The notes below the pieces were generated by a model that was not told the origin of the DNA, ran no database searches, and was given only the letters and a program-made list of their open reading frames with translations. From NCBI GenBank assembly GCA_003427395.1, contig BFEA01000668.1, forward strand, positions 124,967 through 153,600: a DNA stretch of 28,634 nucleotides, written 5' to 3'. This document shows positions 16,241 to 27,075 of this stretch, one piece after another; position 1 is the stretch's first letter; every line of letters starts with the position of its first letter. Position numbers and translations under genes: made by a program. This stretch comes from Chara braunii (Eukaryota > Streptophyta > Charophyceae > Charales > Characeae).

Positions 16241-18165
16241 AAAAAGGATGAGTTGATGCAAACTTTGATTCCATTTTCCCACCCTTGGCAGTCTCGACAG
16301 CCTTCTTAAATGCCTCAATCTGCCCATCTTCGTCTTTAAGTTTGCTAAGGACTTTCATCATCTTTGAAATCTGATTGATATCAACTGAAACTTCCTTTTT
16401 GAACTCTTGTTTGTCTTTCCCTTTCATTTTTCTTATCCTCTCAGTAGACTTTTCCCTTCTAATTGAGTTGACTGATATTTTGTGCTTGTGATGATAAGCC
16501 GTACAGACCATGAAAGTCTGCTTTTCTTCAGTCTCCGGGTTTTGCAGACTGATCCAGGACGACCCTTCATGACTGAAGAACTGGATAGCCTCCATCCTGT
16601 GTAGGAACGAAGTGCCCTGAATACAGTCATGGTCCAAGTCTGGTATCAGGAACCCCAATAGCTCGGCTGTCATCATCCCAACTCTAATAGACAAATTGTC
16701 AATAAATCCTGCCATGAAGAGCTCTCCAGCAATATTGCTTAGTGTTTGCCTCGCGGGCCTATCGATAGCCAGGTCACAGACTTCCATTGCCTTGTGAGAG
16801 ATAAGTATCATTTCCACCCTAGAATCCACTAAGGCTCGGATTTTCACCTGATTAATATAGATCGTTAAATAATCACAGCCCATGGTTGCGAATCTCATCT
16901 TACACCCGGGCAAGGTCCTGTTAACTTGACTGGGGAAGATCGATCCCAGGTAATTAACTTTTATTATTTTCTTCTCAATTAGTTTCTTCAATTCCTCTCT
17001 CAGCTTAGGTGCTAGTGTCATTGCCTCCTTAAAAGACAATGTCACTTCTCTTTCTTCCAACATCTTTGTAATTACGAAGTTTTCATCCTCTAGTTCACTC
17101 TTGAGTAAAACTTTTCTCTTCTTCCCTTGCTTACTTCTCTTGGGCAAAAGTTCTGGTTCTTGATCATCAAGGATTTCAATCAGAGCCTCCTCAGCCTTTC
17201 TTCTTTCCTTTTCCTCTATCATTTGAGGTGTTAAATGCGCATGAACATTCCCCATTTCCCCAACCACTGTATTGGGTTCCATAACGAGTTTTGATGGTAA
17301 TTCACCCTCAAACGACATCATGTTGGCCGAACAAGCAGATTTGCTAGGAGAAAATGTTGCTAACTCAGAGGAAATCTGAGAAGCAGAATTCACCCCTAAC
17401 GAAAACTCGCTTGGAGTGATCTCATCAGACATGTCCTCCACTAAAGTAAAGGACCATAGAGGAAACTCAATCATGGCGAAAAAATCATCATGTTCTTGTA
17501 TGAGTCCCCTAGGCAGTTCACCCATGAAAGTGTGAACGTTCACATTAGCCTTTTTCTTCTTCTTTTTCTTCATCTTTTCATCATTCTTAAGGGCAAGAAG
17601 TCTCATACCTCCAGGATGTCCGGGATCCAATTTGTTCCATGAACTGTCACAGACATGACCCATTGCATCCTTCTTTGCCACCCCTCTCTTCACGTCCTCT
17701 TCCAGTGGCTTAAAGTAAGTGGTAGTGTGGCCTCCTTCACCACAATAATAGCAAACAAAATTCTTCCTTTTCCCTGTTCCCTTTTCTACCATTCCCTCCA
17801 TTCTTTCTAGATTTGGAGGAATCCCCTCCATGACTAGCAGGCAAATAGTTGGTCATAACCCTTTGGATAATATTTTCAGCACTCAGATTGTTCCCTTTGT
17901 TCATACCATTCTCAGTCTCCCATTCTCGCTGTTTGTCTGTCCAACCATAACTGAGCCCAAATAATTCATACTCATCCAAGAAGTCATTTACTTGAGGCCC
18001 TCAGAAGCATAAAATCCTCTCATCTGGCCTCTTTGCTCTTGCAATATCTGATCCTCCTTTTATAGTGTCAACTTTTTTTACCAGTTCCCGTATAACACCT
18101 ACCAGAGCCTCCTCATTAGTTCCTGCAGAAGAGCTTGGTCTCCCTCATCCTGCCATCTTGACCAT
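16230..18165 (-). pseudogene. gag-protease (unit 2)
   Basis: Same content, stops, frame change, Phe-for-Cys zinc knuckle and D-S-R protease box as unit 1. Over the first 500 or so codons of the 533-aa frame the two copies do not differ; only the last 20 residues do (for example KMESKFASTHPFLGK against KIKLKFASTHLFLGK). That change marks the left border of the identical block at about 16273. The shared lesions show that the damage preceded the copying of the block. Confidence 0.85.
16239..16245 (-). promoter_or_regulatory. -1 ribosomal frameshift site U UUU UUA (unit 2)
   Basis: The gag-protease frame reads CAT CCT TTT TTA GGA AAA TAG. The base just before the heptamer and the stop codon both differ from unit 1, yet the heptamer and its phase are the same. 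The -1 frame leads into RKIATGSKKKY of RT. Confidence 0.65.
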
Positions 18166-18224
18166 AGACTCTCCCTGATACTTTCTTCTCTCTCTGTCAC
18201 TTTCGTCCTCCCCTTTCTTGTTTT

Positions 18225-18491
18225 TCAGTCTCTTACCCTTCTCGCAAGAGATACAGGTTCGTTTCTTTCTTCCCTTGTTTGCTCTACCCCTTGAGAATTT
18301 TGTACATAAAGAGTGTAGGCAATAATAGACTGGGTGGTGATCAGGGGCAACGCAATCCTTCTTAATCTTCCAATATAGTCTTCAATCAGCTTCCTTTCAT
18401 CATCCCTACTCAATCTTCTATTATATCCTTTTACAGTACCTCGGATCATAAAGTATCGTGTCAAGACTATGATCTCATAGTTAATTTGCAT
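18225..18491 (-). CDS. P6 (unit 2)
   Basis: Identical to the P6 ORF at 6375-6641. Same 88-aa frame, same one-base spacing after P5. No independent evidence of coding because the copy is exact. Confidence 0.4.
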   Translation of the reverse strand: MQINYEIIVLTRYFMIRGTVKGYNRRLSRDDERKLIEDYIGRLRRIALPLITTQSIIAYTLYVQNSQGVEQTREERNEPVSLARRVRD

Positions 18492-18494
18492 TAT

Positions 18495-18784
18495 TTACAA
18501 ACCGTTGTTGATTCTTCGGGCAAGAGAGACTCGTTCTCTAGAGGAGTGGTATGATATTCTCTCAACAGTTCCCACTTTCACCACTTTTAATAAATAGTTG
18601 ATCTCACTTTGGTCAGTGACAACTCTTAGGGCAAAATTTGTCCTCTGATCAAAGAAAGGTTGCAATAACTCGGCTCATCCAAGGTAGAGAGGTTCCTGTC
18701 AGAAATCCGAAGAATTCCTTCTATCTTGACTATTCTTCCTTCCAGCACAATCCCAAACGTTAGTTGTTCAACCAAACTGGGCAT
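18495..18784 (-). pseudogene. P5 with the same frameshift (unit 2)
   Basis: Exact copy of 6645-6934, including the TAA in the first frame (18626) and the frame change near 18650. It follows the P4 stop by two bases. Confidence 0.4.
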
Positions 18785-18786
18785 TG

Positions 18787-19275
18787 TTAACCACCATAGA
18801 CAACATCTGAAAGATAAATATCAGGATGGACATAATCAGGGATCTCGAATCTGTGCTCAAAGGTACTCAAAAGCAAGGATTTTATCATCACAGTAGAGTC
18901 TTTCTCTCTTGCTCTGCCAACCTCGACAATAGTCTCCAGCAGAGGCATCCAATCTCTCCTGTCCTCGAACCCATGAACAATTAAGAACCCAGGGAGTTTC
19001 TCAAACTGACTCACTCCCACTTCCCATGTCACTTTCCTTTTCAACTTTTCTAGCCACTCTTTTGTTCGCTCGAGACTGATATACGCCCCCTTCAGACACT
19101 CCAAATAGTCAACTTCCTCCTCTAGACAGGCTGAGGCGTAAACCCTCACGTCCAGACTGCGAGAGTTCAGGAACTTGGTCACAGGAATGTGAAACGTTAT
19201 ATGTATCCTCCCATAAGTCTCATGTCTCAGAATTACAAAGGGGTACCCCGTCACCTCATAAAGTTTGCCCCTCAC
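18787..19275 (-). CDS. P4 (unit 2)
   Basis: Exact copy of the 162-aa frame at 6937-7425, again with GTG as the first possible start and overlap with the end of P3. Confidence 0.45.
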   Translation of the reverse strand: MRGKLYEVTGYPFVILRHETYGRIHITFHIPVTKFLNSRSLDVRVYASACLEEEVDYLECLKGAYISLERTKEWLEKLKRKVTWEVGVSQFEKLPGFLIVHGFEDRRDWMPLLETIVEVGRAREKDSTVMIKSLLLSTFEHRFEIPDYVHPDIYLSDVVYGG

Positions 19276-19777
19276 AGTAGTTATCCTTGCTACTAGAGTA
19301 TTCTTCTTGAGCCCTCTTCACCTTCCATACAAAACCTATCATGGTTGACCAATTGTCCCTTGGAAAGGTGAGCCCTTCCACAGGAAGGGATGGTATTCCA
19401 ACGAAAGGTCTGACATAGGTACTCCAAGAGAAACTTTCTCCTTCCCGTTCTAACCTTCTTTTCTCATCATGCACGATATCCGATGCTCGTTGTCAGCATT
19501 AACCTTTTCTACACTCTTCAAATTTTTGTCTTTAGATCCCAACATCATACTCATCAAGATCAATAAAATAACAGGTAAGAACATACACACTGTCATGCTC
19601 TCGTCCCGGATTCCTTAGTGCCTCATATCTCATGATCTCATAGGGAATCACAACTTTCTTCGTTATAGAATTAAGGGAATTTAACAGTTTATCTGATTTA
19701 GCTTTACTCAATCTCCCATGTCCCCTCACCAATCTAAACCAGGGCTTCTCTTTTGGAGGTACATAGCGCTGACTCAT
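19256..19777 (-). pseudogene. P3 with three in-frame stops (unit 2)
   Basis: Exact copy of 7406-7927. The same three stops lie at about 19534-19480, and the ATGA overlap with P2 is kept. Confidence 0.55.
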
Positions 19778-20262
19778 TTGATTCTTTGATCTCTTTCCAC
19801 TCTCGGTGCAAGCTCAACCACTGCAGACCAATTATCTCTTGACATATTAATATCAGGTAAAGGAGGAGCTGGAAATCCCTCAAAGACAGTAAATCGAGTA
19901 GATCCAACGAAGCATTTATTTTCCCTCTCAAGTCTCTCTTTCTCTTTCAGTACAACCTCCTCAGCAAATCCCCAGCATCTCCCATACTCTGCGTCAGTGC
20001 TTCTTTCTTTTGGAACATAAATTCTCACATCATACATATCCAGGTCTATGAAATAAAATGTCAGTACGTGGAATCGTTCCTGCTCCCATCCACTCTCGAC
20101 CATCTCGTATCTGACAGCCTCATATGGGAACACCTCTCTCTTACTTAGGGTATTCAGTGATCTCAGGAGGCACTCAACCTTCTCTTGGCTTGGGCCTGAG
20201 CCTCTGGCAAATTTCGACCTTCTGTGTCTGATTTCTTCTGCTGAAGTCTCTTTAGATCTCAT
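19774..20262 (-). CDS. P2 (unit 2)
   Basis: Exact copy of 7924-8412, uninterrupted for about 162 codons from ATG at 20262. Confidence 0.55.
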   Translation of the reverse strand: MRSKETSAEEIRHRRSKFARGSGPSQEKVECLLRSLNTLSKREVFPYEAVRYEMVESGWEQERFHVLTFYFIDLDMYDVRIYVPKERSTDAEYGRCWGFAEEVVLKEKERLERENKCFVGSTRFTVFEGFPAPPLPDINMSRDNWSAVVELAPRVERDQRIK

Positions 20263-20272
20263 GACCACCAGT

Positions 20273-20689
20273 TCATCTTTCCCATTTCAATACCATGCTG
20301 ATAATTGGTAGCCAATTAGTCCCATCACAATAGCTGTCTGGAATAGGAGGAATCGGAACCGTCTCATATGTTACTGGCATTAGACCCCATTCCACTTTTT
20401 TCTTCCGCTTGACTAGGTCTGCTTTCTCATCATAAAGGGATTGGATTGCAATTCCCCATAACCAGTTAAAGGCCTCACCATCGTCATAGTCTCCCTTCTT
20501 GACACAAGGAGAAATATCATAGATATCTCCCTCCAAGAAGCGAGCCAGCACTACGCTGATGGCCGGATTGCCAGAACAGTAGACCCAACAATGCTCATAC
20601 TGATAGGGTAATGTCCCCTTTGTAGTTACTTTCGAGAGTTCTTTTAATGCATTTGTAGTTAACATTCTTGATGAAGCCTCTGAGCTCAT
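20273..20689 (-). CDS. P1 (unit 2)
   Basis: Exact copy of 8423-8839, 138 codons, first ORF after the PBS of unit 2. Confidence 0.5.
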   Translation of the reverse strand: MSSEASSRMLTTNALKELSKVTTKGTLPYQYEHCWVYCSGNPAISVVLARFLEGDIYDISPCVKKGDYDDGEAFNWLWGIAIQSLYDEKADLVKRKKKVEWGLMPVTYETVPIPPIPDSYCDGTNWLPIISMVLKWER

Positions 20690-20989
20690 GACACTTTTTT
20701 TCTCTTCTTAGAGTTTCAAGGACATCATCGACTCATAAGGCATACATGAGATCAAGCCCGATTCTCTCCAATCAGTAATATCAATCTCCTTCTCCAGTCC
20801 AGTGTGGTACCTCACACAAAGAAAGATAAGACTCAGTTAGCAATTAGGCTTTCCAAGAGAATAATGACTCAAGAAAGATTGCAAAATTAGTCTGGAAAGT
20901 TCAGAAATTGTCAACTGTTCTTAAGACGTAATCAAAGCTCAAAGTTGTTTGCTGACCCAGGCTCGTTCCGGACACGAAAAATTTTAATG

Positions 20990-21007
20990 TCCCCGGCAAC
21001 GGCGCCA
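20990..21007 (-). promoter_or_regulatory. primer-binding site for tRNA-Asp (unit 2)
   Basis: Same 18-base tRNA-Asp complement as at 9140-9157, four bases from the LTR end at 21012. The U5 stem-loop (21027-21052) and the AATAAA (21202-21207) are repeated in the same spacing. Confidence 0.85.
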
Positions 21008-21011
21008 TTTT

Positions 21012-21570
21012 TGTCGCACTTTTTTCCTGGTCGGGCCTCTTCAGGCGACCAGAAAGCCAACAGGCTGTCACGCAGGGTTCCAAAGATGTTTGCAATAAAT
21101 AAAATAAATTAAATAGAGCAAATCCCTTCCTGTTGTGTGCGTCCGACTTCGAACGAGACCCTTCAATTGCGGTTTGCACCGGTCCCCGGTCTTAGAAATC
21201 TTTTATTTTGATTCGGAACAGCAAAGAATCTTGCAAATAATAATCATAAAGTTATGGTATGTCATGCATGCATCGTTTTGCCAATTCTCTAGTCTTGAGA
21301 ACTGTAACAGGATCATCAAAGAATACAATCATCAAGCACGGCAATGCAAGGAAGCTAGATCGACAGGCTCAAGCAATGGCAAAGTCAGATGAGGGAAGAA
21401 TGAGAACTCATAATAGTCTCAGAAAGTATAGATGAACAGACATAGTCAGCACTCCTCAAGAGTCCTCACTCATCCCTCTGGGTTCTCACACTCAATCTCT
21501 CATTTGACTGTTCGTTTCTTGTGCTTTGAACCATGTCTGTGTACTCTCTGAGGTTGTGGCCTCTGAATAT
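21012..21570 (-). repeat. 3' part of the 5' LTR (unit 2)
   Basis: Exact copy of 9162-9720 with the same hairpin, AATAAA and TATA-like box (about 21566-21572). It lies within the identical block. The upstream LTR border is equally undefined. Confidence 0.5.
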
Positions 21571-21739
21571 AGAGCCACCTGAAGCCTGCGAGCTCTGAAC
21601 ACTTCCATCCAAGGTACATAACCCGAAAGTCAATCATGGAACAAAACTCCTCCCATAGAGTGGGGAGATAAGGCCTAGAGAAAATTCCTCGTCTGAGATG
21701 TGGGAATTCCGATGGCTCTGTCCGTGCCTCGTAGTTGAC

Positions 21740-22134
21740 TTACGCTGGTGAGATGTACCTCTTTGCCAAGTCTACCAGGTCACTCCAACAAGAACCATCT
21801 GTGAGAGTGAAAGGAACCGGAGGCTTGGGGTAGTCCGAGTAAAGCTTCGGTCCGAAGCTGCGAATCAGCTTCATCCCACCCTCATCCAGTTCCTTCTCCT
21901 TCCTTTCAAGATATGTGGCTAATGTGATCCAGACTGAATCAAACTGATCGTGAATTTCCTTGCCCCTTCTTCACATAGGGCCTTAAATCATGGATGGTTC
22001 CACCTGCGAAATTGGTAAGAACAACAAAGATTGACAGATCTCCCTGTCTGAAGCCCACTGCACTAACATACTGATACTGAAAAGCTTCCTTGAGTGCGAT
22101 CTGATTGAGATTGGTCAGACTGACCCTTCAACTG
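21740..22134 (-). pseudogene. P0 with a one-base insertion (unit 2)
   Basis: Counterpart of 9890-10284. The first part (to 21920) is identical. Beyond that, substitutions appear and an extra C in tgccccttc (about 21961-21966) shifts the frame, so the P-family reading is broken here while unit 1 keeps it. The right border of the identical block falls inside this pseudogene. Confidence 0.5.
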
Positions 22135-22135
22135 G

Positions 22136-24500
22136 AGACAACTGAACTGTACTCATGTGATGTGTCGGATACTGGAACTGATCTTTATGTCTTCTGGTAA
22201 TGACTGATTGCAAGTTGATACCGACCCTTCGTGAAGGTATGAATGACTGAGTGTTAAAACTGACGAATCTTTTGATAAATGTTCATTCTGATTAATGTTG
22301 ATCCTTGTGCCCGACGACAATAAGCAAGTGTCGATTAGGACTAGATACTCCCAAACTGCTTGATTGAACTTGAACGAAGGTCTATTGAAAATTTTGATTA
22401 AGCCCCGACTAGATTCAGAGATACAGAATCACCAAACGTTGATCTTTGTAAAAGCGATTGATAGCTAGGAAGTCTTCGTTAGCTGAGAGACTGGCAGCAC
22501 GCGCAAGAGAAAGCTTTGGTATTTTCTTCATCTACCCAAGCCTTGCTCTGGCCTGTTCTACCGTTTCCATTGAAGAGCCGGAGCTGTGCAATTTACCGTC
22601 TTGGTCATGAAAATAAAATACTTATTCAATGAACTTCTTTTCTTCTGCCATTCTAACTGCATATTCTCGTTGAGTTAGTTTGTGAAATTCCATGTCTCTG
22701 CATGCTTCTTCTTGCCATCCCTCTCCCTTGCTTCTGACTAGTGTACGCTTCACCACTAGAATCTTGTCGTCCCTCATAGTCCCTGCATGTGCTAGGCCAA
22801 CCGATAATCTAGGGATCGGTCGGATGAGGTGCCAGAATTAAGACTAAAATGTTGGAAGATTCAGGATATTAGTCGCATTACCGGAGTCCCTCAACTGGCG
22901 GCTATTCATTGATGTTTCCCCTGCGGTTATGTGCCCTGAGCCAGCCAGAGTTGGAGGTACATGTACAGTCCCACACTCGGCGCTTTGTGCGAGTAGGTCC
23001 CCTTGATACTTGCTCTTAGCGCACGGCAACTCATTCAAAAGTGTGCGGGATCTCAGAATGGGGGCTTCTATCCGTCCAACATAGTGGCTTGACAGGTCCT
23101 CCGCTTATGTACTAAAAGGTGACGCAACCCTCTAGGCCCCAAAGATTCACGGGTTTGCACTAGGTTGCGGCGTCCCTTAGCTAGTGAGTCTCGTTTTGAT
23201 AACGCTCAAACCCCCTTGTTTCCTAATGAAACCCACCCAACCAATCCGCACAGAATTTTCTCAATAGCAATCCACACCTAACTGATATTTAGAACTCGAG
23301 CTAACACTGATTTTTCACCCATTCCTGTAGGTAGATTGGCCTGTGCGGACTATATCGGTTAACTCACGACCATCAGACAAACTCAACACAGATATCTCAC
23401 GAAATGTTGTTCATCGAGCTCTGAGCTTGAAAACTGCACTGGTCACGATAGCTAAGTAACCCTTGAGCAGATATATGACTAAGATCATACAGGTTCTGGG
23501 TCCGAGGAATGTTGAGTACAATGTTGTCTTAGTAGTGAGGAATGAGCTCCTCTTTGTCAATCCCAACATAGTGGTTATCCAGCGACTGGATAGTCAGGCG
23601 CTGTTCCAATCAGAGGGCTGGTTGCATCACGAATGATTAATCTGACATGATCCCAGTCACGGAGTCCCATTAGACTGGGGACGTGGCCTTAACTTGTGTG
23701 TTTTGACCAGCGAGTAAGGCAGGTAGTGGCAGCCTACTGTCGAGAACACAACAAATTGCAAAGGTACTATTGAGAGTAACTCTGTCTGTATGAAACCCGA
23801 CGCGTCATTGGCACTACTTCGGTCAGGCACAAAACGTGAAGTCTGACTTCAGCAGGAGTGTCATGACGCTACTCACTCGTAATCACGCAAAGATGTCACA
23901 CATTTCGCATTTCACTCTCGTACACCTTTTTGATCTACGAAGGAATACATTTTCAATCACTTACCCGTTGTCCTTTACTCATATAGACTAACCAGGGGCA
24001 CGACTTAATCAACGACAGACCCTGGCGACAGAGTGGCTAGTCTCCGTCGAGTAAGTACTTGGCCAACAGGTAAGCAACTTTCCTTAGCGTCTCTCTCTAT
24101 TTGCTCATCGAACAAAAACACAAAGAAGTAAGCACCAAGAGGTGAGGTTGTCATAGATCACATCCAATTCGGTCTGATAATCAGGAGGGGTTTACACCGA
24201 GACTTTGTGGCCAAAAAATCATAAGGCGAATTCTCAGTCGAGGTGGTTGAATCTCTCTAGCATAGCAAGAAGGAGAAGAGCACTTGACAAGGTGCAAAAT
24301 GAAAGAATGATAATCAGCACCTAAACACGAGAGAGGATCTATGCAAAGGCAGAGCCAGAAGGAGAAGAGCACTTGACAAGGTTGCTCTTTTCTTTGTCGC
24401 ATGTCGCTCCCACAAGAAGTTTCGTTTCACCTACCAGCTGACGTTTTGGCCACTCGCTCACGATCACCTTCGCAGCGACGGCATGACATTCGCGGAAACG
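22136..24500. other. gene-poor diverged segment of unit 2
   Basis: Counterpart of 10286-13440 with many substitutions and indels and no supported gene. Short ORFs at 22844-23038 and 24181-24402 lack counterparts with the same reading in unit 1. It is shorter than unit 1 because about 776 bp are missing at 24357-24380. Confidence 0.5.
24268..24382. repeat. 26-bp duplication marking a deletion scar in unit 2
   Basis: A 26-base word occurs at 24268-24293 and again at 24357-24382, 89 bases apart. Unit 1 has only the first copy; after the position of the second, its sequence continues for about 776 bp (12525-13300) that unit 2 lacks. The second copy ends in CAAGGT, which is also the start of the sequence joined after the gap (13301-13306). 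Confidence 0.65.
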
Positions 24501-25590
24501 GCAGGGATCTCTTGAGCAAGATTATGGCTCACTTCATCTGAGGAGTCACGCGTCTGACACCTCCCTCCTTCTTATACTCAGACCTCCACCCCCCATCATC
24601 ATCACGGAATCCCATTCCTGAATGTTGACGTCAACAGGCGGCCGCGCGCGTAACTCTCTCTCTTCTTCCCCTTCTCTCTCTCGATTGCCAATCTTATCGT
24701 CTCCCTCGCGATGTCGCCACGAGACGACCTTCAGGGGCTCATCAGCCCGACTGACCCTCACTCTTCTCTCTCTCTTGACTGTGGCATGCACTACTCTCGT
24801 AACCATCTCATTTTTGTCTTGCCGTATTTTTTCGCTAACCCCCCCCCCTTTTTGTGCTCAATCCACTCGTTTCCTCCCTACCATCTCCGCACCAAAGATG
24901 AAGGATGGTAGCCAACTTCCAAAGAGCAGCGGCACGACCTCGTGGTGCCATCAACAGCAGCTCTCCAGTACCTAGAGCGCACGCGAAGTCTGACTTTCTC
25001 TCTCCTTCACGCGCTCACACACGAGCTGAGTAGTTGACCGCCTACGTATAACCATGCATTGCCTGCACACTGTACGCACGCAGCGACGTCTCCCCGTCTG
25101 CCCATTCCGAGAACTAGTGACAGCGACCACCACTCATGTACGCAACGGTTAGCACTTTACGATTCTGATTCCACTCCAACTGCTAGAGATGTGCATCCGT
25201 ATCGCCCTTCTCGTCTCGCCCATTCAAGGAGGCAGCGTCGAATGATCACGGGACCAGAAAGGCGCGAGCGAGTTCAGACTTCTCCCCCGGGGCGAGAAGA
25301 GAGACGATCGCCAGTCATATAGCAGAGAGGGAGAGCGACGACCGCTCAACTTGCTTCACAACCCTTGTCTTTTCCCTCTCTCTAGACGCNAACACCCATC
25401 TCCCTCTCTTCACACTCCTCACAACACAGGTCAACTGCATCCTCCCTTACCCCACGCGAAATGCGAGGAAAATCTCGANATCCAGGCGAGCAACTACTCT
25501 CCCTATCGTGCACTGCAGTAGTCTGCAGTCTCCCTCGCGTCTCTCTCTCACCCTCTCTCTCTCTTGATCATGACCGTCATGCGTCACTTC
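24501..25590. other. pyrimidine-rich segment of unit 2
   Basis: Counterpart of 13441-14640, with the same ctctct and C-run composition. Overlapping plus-strand ORFs here (for example 24622-24975 and 25059-25322) have changed at many amino-acid positions between the units and look like products of base composition. Confidence 0.45.
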
Positions 25591-25699
25591 ATTGTTCTTG
25601 TCTAGCCCTTTCTGCCCTGCAGTTGTCGAGGGTTGGTCTCGGGGCCGCTCCCAACAGGCTCAACAGATGGGTAATCCCGTCGCCACTGGTCCAAGCCAT

Positions 25700-26265
25700 G
25701 CCTGGTCTGAGTCTCAGCCACACTGACCTCAGTCTCCCTCGCTCTGTTCTTGAGCGGACCATCACGTGCGCGTGACTGTCCTGTAACCGCTTTGTGCTCT
25801 CAGCACTGTCGCCCCCGTCCTGAGTCAGCCTCCGGGCCTTTTTCCACAGGTTCTGCAGAATGGTGATCTCGCCGCCACTGGTCCCACCCATGCCAGGACC
25901 GGGCTGCCTCGGCATCGCTCATCTCAGACTCCCCTTCGGAGTCTCGATCGTTGCATTGCACCTTACTGGTCTTAGTCCCAGTAGAAGAATCATCCTCGTG
26001 GTAAGTGACAGTCACCCGCATTCCCACAGTTACGCCGTCTCGCCTGCACCTTCGCGTGGCCCTGTTGCGCGCTTCGGTAATAGCGGTCTGCAGACTCTCG
26101 TCTCTCCTCATCTCCTGTTCCCGGTGGCCACAGACGTTAACCTTTAACCTCACCTCCCCTTCAGGCTTACCGTAAGACAGTACCTTTCTCGTCCTCACGC
26201 TCCCACATCCAGGAGTATTTCATGTACCTCGGCCTATAGCCACGTAGGCCATCCCGGTCTGCCAT
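25700..26265 (-). pseudogene. GYRP gene, copy 2, frameshifted
   Basis: ATG at 26265 opens the same reading as copy 1 (MADRDGLRGYRPRY). About 17 bases are missing after EDEKGT (near 26183), moving the rest into another frame: VLSYGKPEGEVRLKVNV, RNRATRRCRRDGVTVGM. Extra sequence and a further frame change near 25860-25910 separate this from the C-terminal block (LWKKARRLTQDGGDSAESTKR). It is a pseudogene by at least two frame breaks, but each block still aligns to copy 1. Confidence 0.6.
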
Positions 26266-26296
26266 AGCTGCGCTCAGAATAGCCAGGGTCCCGACT

Positions 26297-26589
26297 CTAG
26301 GTGCACGCACTCAGACGGCTCACGCTAGCCTTCACTACTCCGTTTTTCGGACTCAGACTAGCGGCGTTAACGCGACGAGATAGCTTGCGAGCACCCACAA
26401 ACTCAGCTGCCCAACAACCTACCTTTCCCACCTTTTTGTAAACCCTCCTCGTACCGCGGTCCCCGTGCTCTAAACGAGGCACCCAGGTGCACCCAGGCTG
26501 CCTTCCAAATTCCACTTGCTAATAATAAGGCTCCAGGAATGACATAAATAAATAAATTTAAAAAAATTTAAAGGATCCCAATGGCCATG
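26297..26589 (-). other. terminal leader of unit 2
   Basis: Counterpart of 15231-15507. The terminus reads ATGGCCATTGGG on the element strand, then a mixed A/T tract instead of pure T, then gtcattcctgg as in unit 1. Part of the open frame (26515-26297) is kept with LSRRVNAASLSPKNGVV. Homology to unit 1 stops at 26589; the sequence outside (tatagtcag on the plus strand) is unrelated to that outside unit 1. Confidence 0.45.
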
Positions 26590-27075
26590 GTATAGTCAGA
26601 ACCCTCTGTTATCGATCCCTAGTCCCCTCGCTCAGTTATGACGTGACTGCAGGCTCGTCGAGGCGGTCCCATAACGGAATACCAACTGCCAACCTCCTCT
26701 CTTCAAAACATGTCGCCTAACTGCCCCTGATGGGTGCCCGTGTCCGATGGTAAGGAGGGGGCTTATGACCTTCCAAGGAGGGTGATAAGCCTCCTACCGA
26801 TGCGGCCGCGGGTTTCCCCTCTTTTGGGGTCCTACCGCGCGGAGCTCAGCCGGACAGATCTGGCGCAGGCGATCAAGGTTCAAAAATGAACCGTTGGCCT
26901 ACCCTACGAAGTGAGAGAGACCAAAAGGAAAACCGCGTCTGAGAAATCGGTAAGATAATAATAATAATAATAATAATAATAATCAAACGCAGTGGCCTGA
27001 AGCCACTGGATTTTTCCCGAACTAAAGCGTGGGTTCAGATCTGACGTTTGCCTTCCTTAGTCCTTCGACTTTTTA
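26590..27075. other. unrelated spacer with several strong stem-loops
   Basis: No gene is seen. Four inverted repeats are clear: 26754-26766 with 26785-26795 (CTTAT/ATAAG extended, with an inner CCTT/AAGG); CCCC/GGGG at 26816-26829; GGTTC/GAACC at 26877-26892; CAGTGGC/GCCACTG at 26990-27008. The density suggests a transcribed structured RNA such as a retroposon 3' untranslated region. I recognise no RNA family. Confidence 0.4.
26955..26983. repeat. (AAT)n microsatellite
   Basis: Twenty-nine bases of perfect ATA repeat follow gaaatcggtaag. Some non-LTR retrotransposons such as the I clade end in TAA repeats, so this may be the 3' tail of a plus-strand element occupying the structured region to its left. 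Confidence 0.85.

Noticed and set aside
26720-26760. hammerhead ribozyme core near ctgatgg
   Set aside because: CTGATGA and the matching GAAA box are not both present.
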